Shown: in pieces, positions 60,165 through 64,000 of the stretch | How the letters are laid out: every line of letters begins with the position of its first letter | Numbering within the stretch: position 1 is the first letter of the stretch | NCBI GenBank assembly: GCA_025403435.1 | Contig: CM046348.1 | Coordinates: 27,587,899-27,651,898, forward strand | DNA length: 64,000 nucleotides | Reading direction: 5' to 3' | From: Artocarpus heterophyllus | Taxonomy: Eukaryota; Streptophyta; Magnoliopsida; Rosales; Moraceae | Program-made: the position numbers and the translations under genes | The notes under the pieces: model-generated | Seen by the model: the letters and a program-made list of their open reading frames with translations, nothing else | Databases searched by the model: none | What the model was told of the DNA's origin: nothing

Positions 60165-60773
60165 TTCACTCTCTCATGTGGTAGATAACTTCGGTCTCTA
60201 GCACGAGGTGTTGGATTATAACCTGGTAGGTTTAAAGGTTGATACATATCAGATTCCAACATATTTTCTTTAAAACAATAAAGCACCAACCGCCTCCCGT
60301 CGCTAACGCAGGGTGCCAGATTGTAACATGGTAGGTTCCAAAGTTGAAACCTACGAGATTCCAACATATTTTTCTTTAAACAAAGAAATGTCAATTGCTT
60401 TCGGTTACCAATGTGGAGTGCCAAATTATAACCTGGTAAGTTCCAACCTTGGAACCTACCGCTTCTAACATATTTTCTTTGAAATAAAAAGGCACTAACT
60501 GCCTTTGGTCGCAGATGAGGGGTGCCAAATTGTAGCCTGGTAGGTTCCAAAGTTAGAACCTACTAAATTCTAACTTACTTTCTTTGAAACAAAGAAATGC
60601 CAACCGCTTCAAGTTACCAGTGCATGGTGTTGGATTGTAACCTCGGTAGGCTTCAAGATTGGAACATATTAGATTCTAACATATTTTCTTTGAAATAAAG
60701 AAGCATCATCCGCCTTCGATCGCCAATGCAGGATACTAGATTGTAATCCAGTAGGTTCAAAAGTTGGAACTTG
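60165..60773. repeat. Tandem repeat, six units of about 105 bp, with a central palindrome
   Basis: The recurring phrase TAACCTGGTAGG starts near 60219, 60324, 60429, 60533, 60638 and 60744. Each unit has TAGGTTCCAA-NN-TTGGAACCTA (arms up to 11 bp), then TCTAACATATTTTCTTTGAAA and a GCCNNCCGC...GGGTGCCA part. Units differ by several substitutions, so the array is not recent. The last unit is cut by LTR D. Confidence 0.88.
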
Positions 60774-62659
60774 TAACATCCGTTATTTTTAACGGGTATA
60801 ATTGTGTCTATTTTAAATATTAGTGAGCCAATTTAAATTTTGTAAAATTTTGTTGCATCAAAAAGTTATTATATATTATTAATTCTACCTATTTTTAATT
60901 TTTTCTAAATTTATCTACACTTATTTAGTGTATTTACAAAAATAATATTATACTTTTCATTAATTAACAAAATGCTATTTTGGTATTATCTTCCTACGCT
61001 TTCTCGAGAAAGCTTCTCCAAACAATTTTAAATGATTCTCACCTAAAATTTTGATTATGTCTCCCATTTCTTTTCTCTTTTTCTCTCTTCTTTTCTTCTT
61101 CTTATTTTCTTTCTTTCCTCCACTCACTCGTCTCTTTCTTCTTTCCTTTCTCTTTTTCTTCTTTTCTTCTTTTTCTTTCCCTGCTTTTTCTTTCCTCACA
61201 ATAACACTAAACCGAGAAACCCAAGAAATCCAAAGCTCAAATGAGTCAAGTCTAACCCATTTTTCACCAAAAATAATAATAAAAAAAAACAAAGCTCCAT
61301 TAACTCATAGATCAAGGAAGCTTGAAGATTTCAAGATATAAACAACGTATTTAGGCTAAGATTAGAGATAAGGTTTTCAAACTTAAAACTTAGATCTTGA
61401 TTATGTTTTGAATGTGTAAATCCGTGGGAATGAGTTTATAGTATTTAGAGATGATTATATATTTATATATTGTTTTTATGCTTAAAAAGCTATTAAAAAA
61501 TCAAGATTTTAGAGAAAAGATCAAAATTTGGATTATGGGTTCTCTGTGAGAATTTTTTCAAGTGAAAAACGATGTATCTTTTCTTCTTTGAGAAGAAAAC
61601 TATATGTCATTTTCCTATAAACTGCAGGTTCTTTTTCCTAGAAACTACATATTGTTTACTCAAAATTACATGTCATTTTTGTCAAGTAGAAAATATACAT
61701 GATCAAAAACTTGCTCTCCTTAGGACTCAAACCTGTAGCCTCTTAATGTCTTAGCATGCTCTCCACCATTTCACTTGATCCTTTTCTTTTGTCAATCTTA
61801 TTGCTATTTGATATATTATAAGTTGGACCGACCTGTCCTTGATACAAAATTTTATTTCAAATGTTTTATTCCAAAATATTTTAATTTTATATTACTTTGT
61901 TTAAAATCATTTCAAAACATTGTACACTTGAATATGGGTCTATTTTATTGTTATTAAAATTAAATTATGTGTTTAAACTTATTGTGAGCATATTATTTGT
62001 AAGGCATACTAATAAAATAAATTGACATAATTATGATGCAGCTATCTTATTTAGATTTTAATCTTTTAATGAATTAAGGTTCAATGACATAATCGGAGCA
62101 TACGTGGTGGTAGTAACAAGTTAGGAGTTATTGTAGATAATTTTACTAAAGAGGTAGGATTCTATTACTTAACTGTTGTGAGGTTTTATTTAATTAAATT
62201 GATTATTTGTTTTGCAAGATAATTTACATATTTTATTTTGTTAAAGTTGTTAAATGTATATTAATTGGAAACACTATACTCGAGACCCATCCTATATTGT
62301 ACAGTAAGGTCAAAGTGATTTAACATATTTTGATATAATTTTGAGAAGTATGGTTGGATAATATAGACTTTATACATATCAGTAAGGATATAAGAAGATG
62401 GTGAGATGTAAAGAGGGCAAGTGGTTACATCCTTGGACACGAATATCCTAAAAGGTAAATAGGGGAAGGCGTCAATGCTCTTAGGACGAAAGTCTCAAGG
62501 CACGTTGTACAAGCAACGTCTTGATGAGGATTGGGAACGATGTCCCTTCACCGACAACTCATGTTTTGGTGTTTTGAGCTGTCAAGTGCACCCTTGGGGT
62601 TTCGTTGAGTAGAGAGATGTGATTCTCAATTTCTTTGTGGGTGCCAAAAACATTATTAA
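60774..62659 (+). mobile_element. Gypsy-type LTR D, partial or interrupted
   Basis: Starts TGTAACATCCGTTATTTTTAACGGG inside the 105-bp array and has a long CT-rich block at 61060-61190, the same layout as the coding sense of A, B and C. No typical GGGGCGTGACA end is seen before 62660, where another LTR-like sequence begins. No protein recognised. Confidence 0.5.
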
Positions 62660-64000
62660 TGTTAGACATGTATGCTCTAAGGAGTAAAAATGTAATATGT
62701 TTATAGAGATATTTTTATCAATAAAGAATTTATTTATTATTCATATACCAAATTGCTGTCCTCTTAACATTCATATTTATTGGATGTATAATAAGCAAAC
62801 AAAAATCTTAGATTGTCGGTCTAAACCTTAAGAATCAGGTATATGATTGACAGATTATGCGGAATACATGATTCTAAAGTGACGGTTGAAGTAATAAGAT
62901 CTGCAATAGAGGGAATAATGTTTGGTGCTTTATTCATGCAAAGATTGTAATGTTGTCTACATCCTTAATGGGAGATCGTTGGTCTTGGCCATCGGAGTTG
63001 GACTCCGCAAATAAAAATATTGGTATATTGCCATAAGGGACGATGTATTGGATCGAGACATAAAGTATAATTGATTTGGATTAATAATTTTATCTCGGCA
63101 AATTAATTCACTTTAGACAATCATATATGTTGTATCTTAATCCTGAGATGAATAGTGAGCCCGTTGTCTTGACTTATGTCTTTTGATGTATCAAAGGGTG
63201 ACATCCATATTTTATGATGGTATGTATACCAGTACGTTGGAGACATGATTCTTGATAGCGTAGACCTGTTATTCATAGATACAGAATCTATAGCTCCTCT
63301 TTAGGATTCGATGATATCCTCTTATATGCGTTATCCTATAATTGAAAAACTAAAATGCTTAACAATTTAGATACATAGGTGTAACTGAATGGTAAACTGT
63401 CTTTGGATGGTAAGTTTTTTAATGGTAAGATAATGGAGCGTGAGAGAAAAATAATCGGGAAGGTAAGATAGAATTTATCCTTAAGCCAATTATGGATATC
63501 CTATGGAGATACAATACATTATGATATGTCATGGATACTTAGCTATTTGGGCTTCATAATTTTATATAGTTCGAGAGTGCAGCTCTAAGCTTTTAGTGGA
63601 GTAGCGTTAGAGTTGAAAATTATGAAACATATATTTGGGATATTGGGTTTTATAATTATTCGAAGCTTGAACTATATAGGTCCATCAGGTCCCCTTTGCT
63701 AGCTCATAATAAATCCTATAACGATACGACATGCTTTTCCAATAAATTGGTGACTTAAGGTAAATTATTAGATTGGCTAAAATTCGATAGAATCAGATAG
63801 TTTATATTTGTTTATCGGTTGAATTAATTTTGTGTAAATTAATTCAAGATAAACTTATTGAATTATTGAAAATATTTATTTTCCTAGAGATTATCTAGGT
63901 ATGACTGTTTTAATTGGATAACTTCTCTATTGGGTTGTTTGACTTAAAACTGAGGCTCTATCCAAAGAATCTCGGGTGAGAAATAAAAGATTCAGAAAAA
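62660..64000 (+). mobile_element. Possible copia-type LTR or element E, running off the window
   Basis: Starts TGTTAGACATGTATGCTCTAAGG, followed by TTTTTATCAATAAAG, a start resembling long copia LTRs in plants. The rest to 64000 is non-coding. The end, a duplication and a partner LTR lie outside the window. Confidence 0.35.

Noticed and set aside
60975..61341. Lysine/glutamate-rich and phenylalanine-rich open frames on opposite strands
   Set aside because: They come from the CT-rich leader block of LTR D.

Overview
This window is AT-rich plant nuclear DNA. It holds two intron-bearing gene remnants of flowering-plant type, a receptor-like cytoplasmic kinase and an organelle-type ribosomal protein L1. 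Both are buried in Ty1/copia and Ty3/gypsy LTR retrotransposons, a hAT transposon and small TTA-flanked MITEs. A eudicot is likely, but the species cannot be named from the sequence. I see no intact host gene; most of the window is transposable element.

Layout. 1-6187 is AT-rich intergenic DNA with MITE-like copies. 6188-16169 (minus) is a kinase pseudogene whose first intron contains a 6.6 kb copia element (copia-1, 8988-15597, plus strand). 16170-20400 is intergenic with two MITEs and GC-rich patches. 20405-39770 is one old copia element (copia-3, minus) recognised by its two LTRs and a TCAAG target-site duplication. A 3.5 kb hAT transposon (24569-28057) sits in its gag gene. A solo gypsy-type LTR (A', 28295-39131) sits in its very short leader, and A' itself contains two further large LTR-like insertions (B, 29078-32264; C, 32671-38157). 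40641-47461 is a younger copia element (copia-2, minus) with a perfect CTTTC duplication. 47994-59432 (minus) is a ribosomal protein L1 pseudogene with an 8.4 kb chromodomain-type gypsy element (gypsy-A, 50060-58425, minus) in one intron. 59640-64000 holds a MITE, a 105-bp tandem repeat and the starts of two more LTR-like sequences.

The most interesting pattern is shared by copia-1 and copia-2. Each has an ATG inside its LTR, downstream of the TATA box and followed at once by a splice-donor-like GT. Each also has an acceptor-like AG just before the conserved start of gag, and the join is in frame in both (phase 1). The inferred intron of about 1.5 kb contains the tRNA primer-binding site and a cluster of short palindromes. 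If real, splicing would separate a Gag-Pol messenger from a replication-competent genomic RNA. This is inference from sequence and needs RNA evidence.

A second pattern is that several unrelated repeat families here are built around short near-perfect palindromes: the copia leaders, the gypsy LTRs A, A', B and C, and the 105-bp array.
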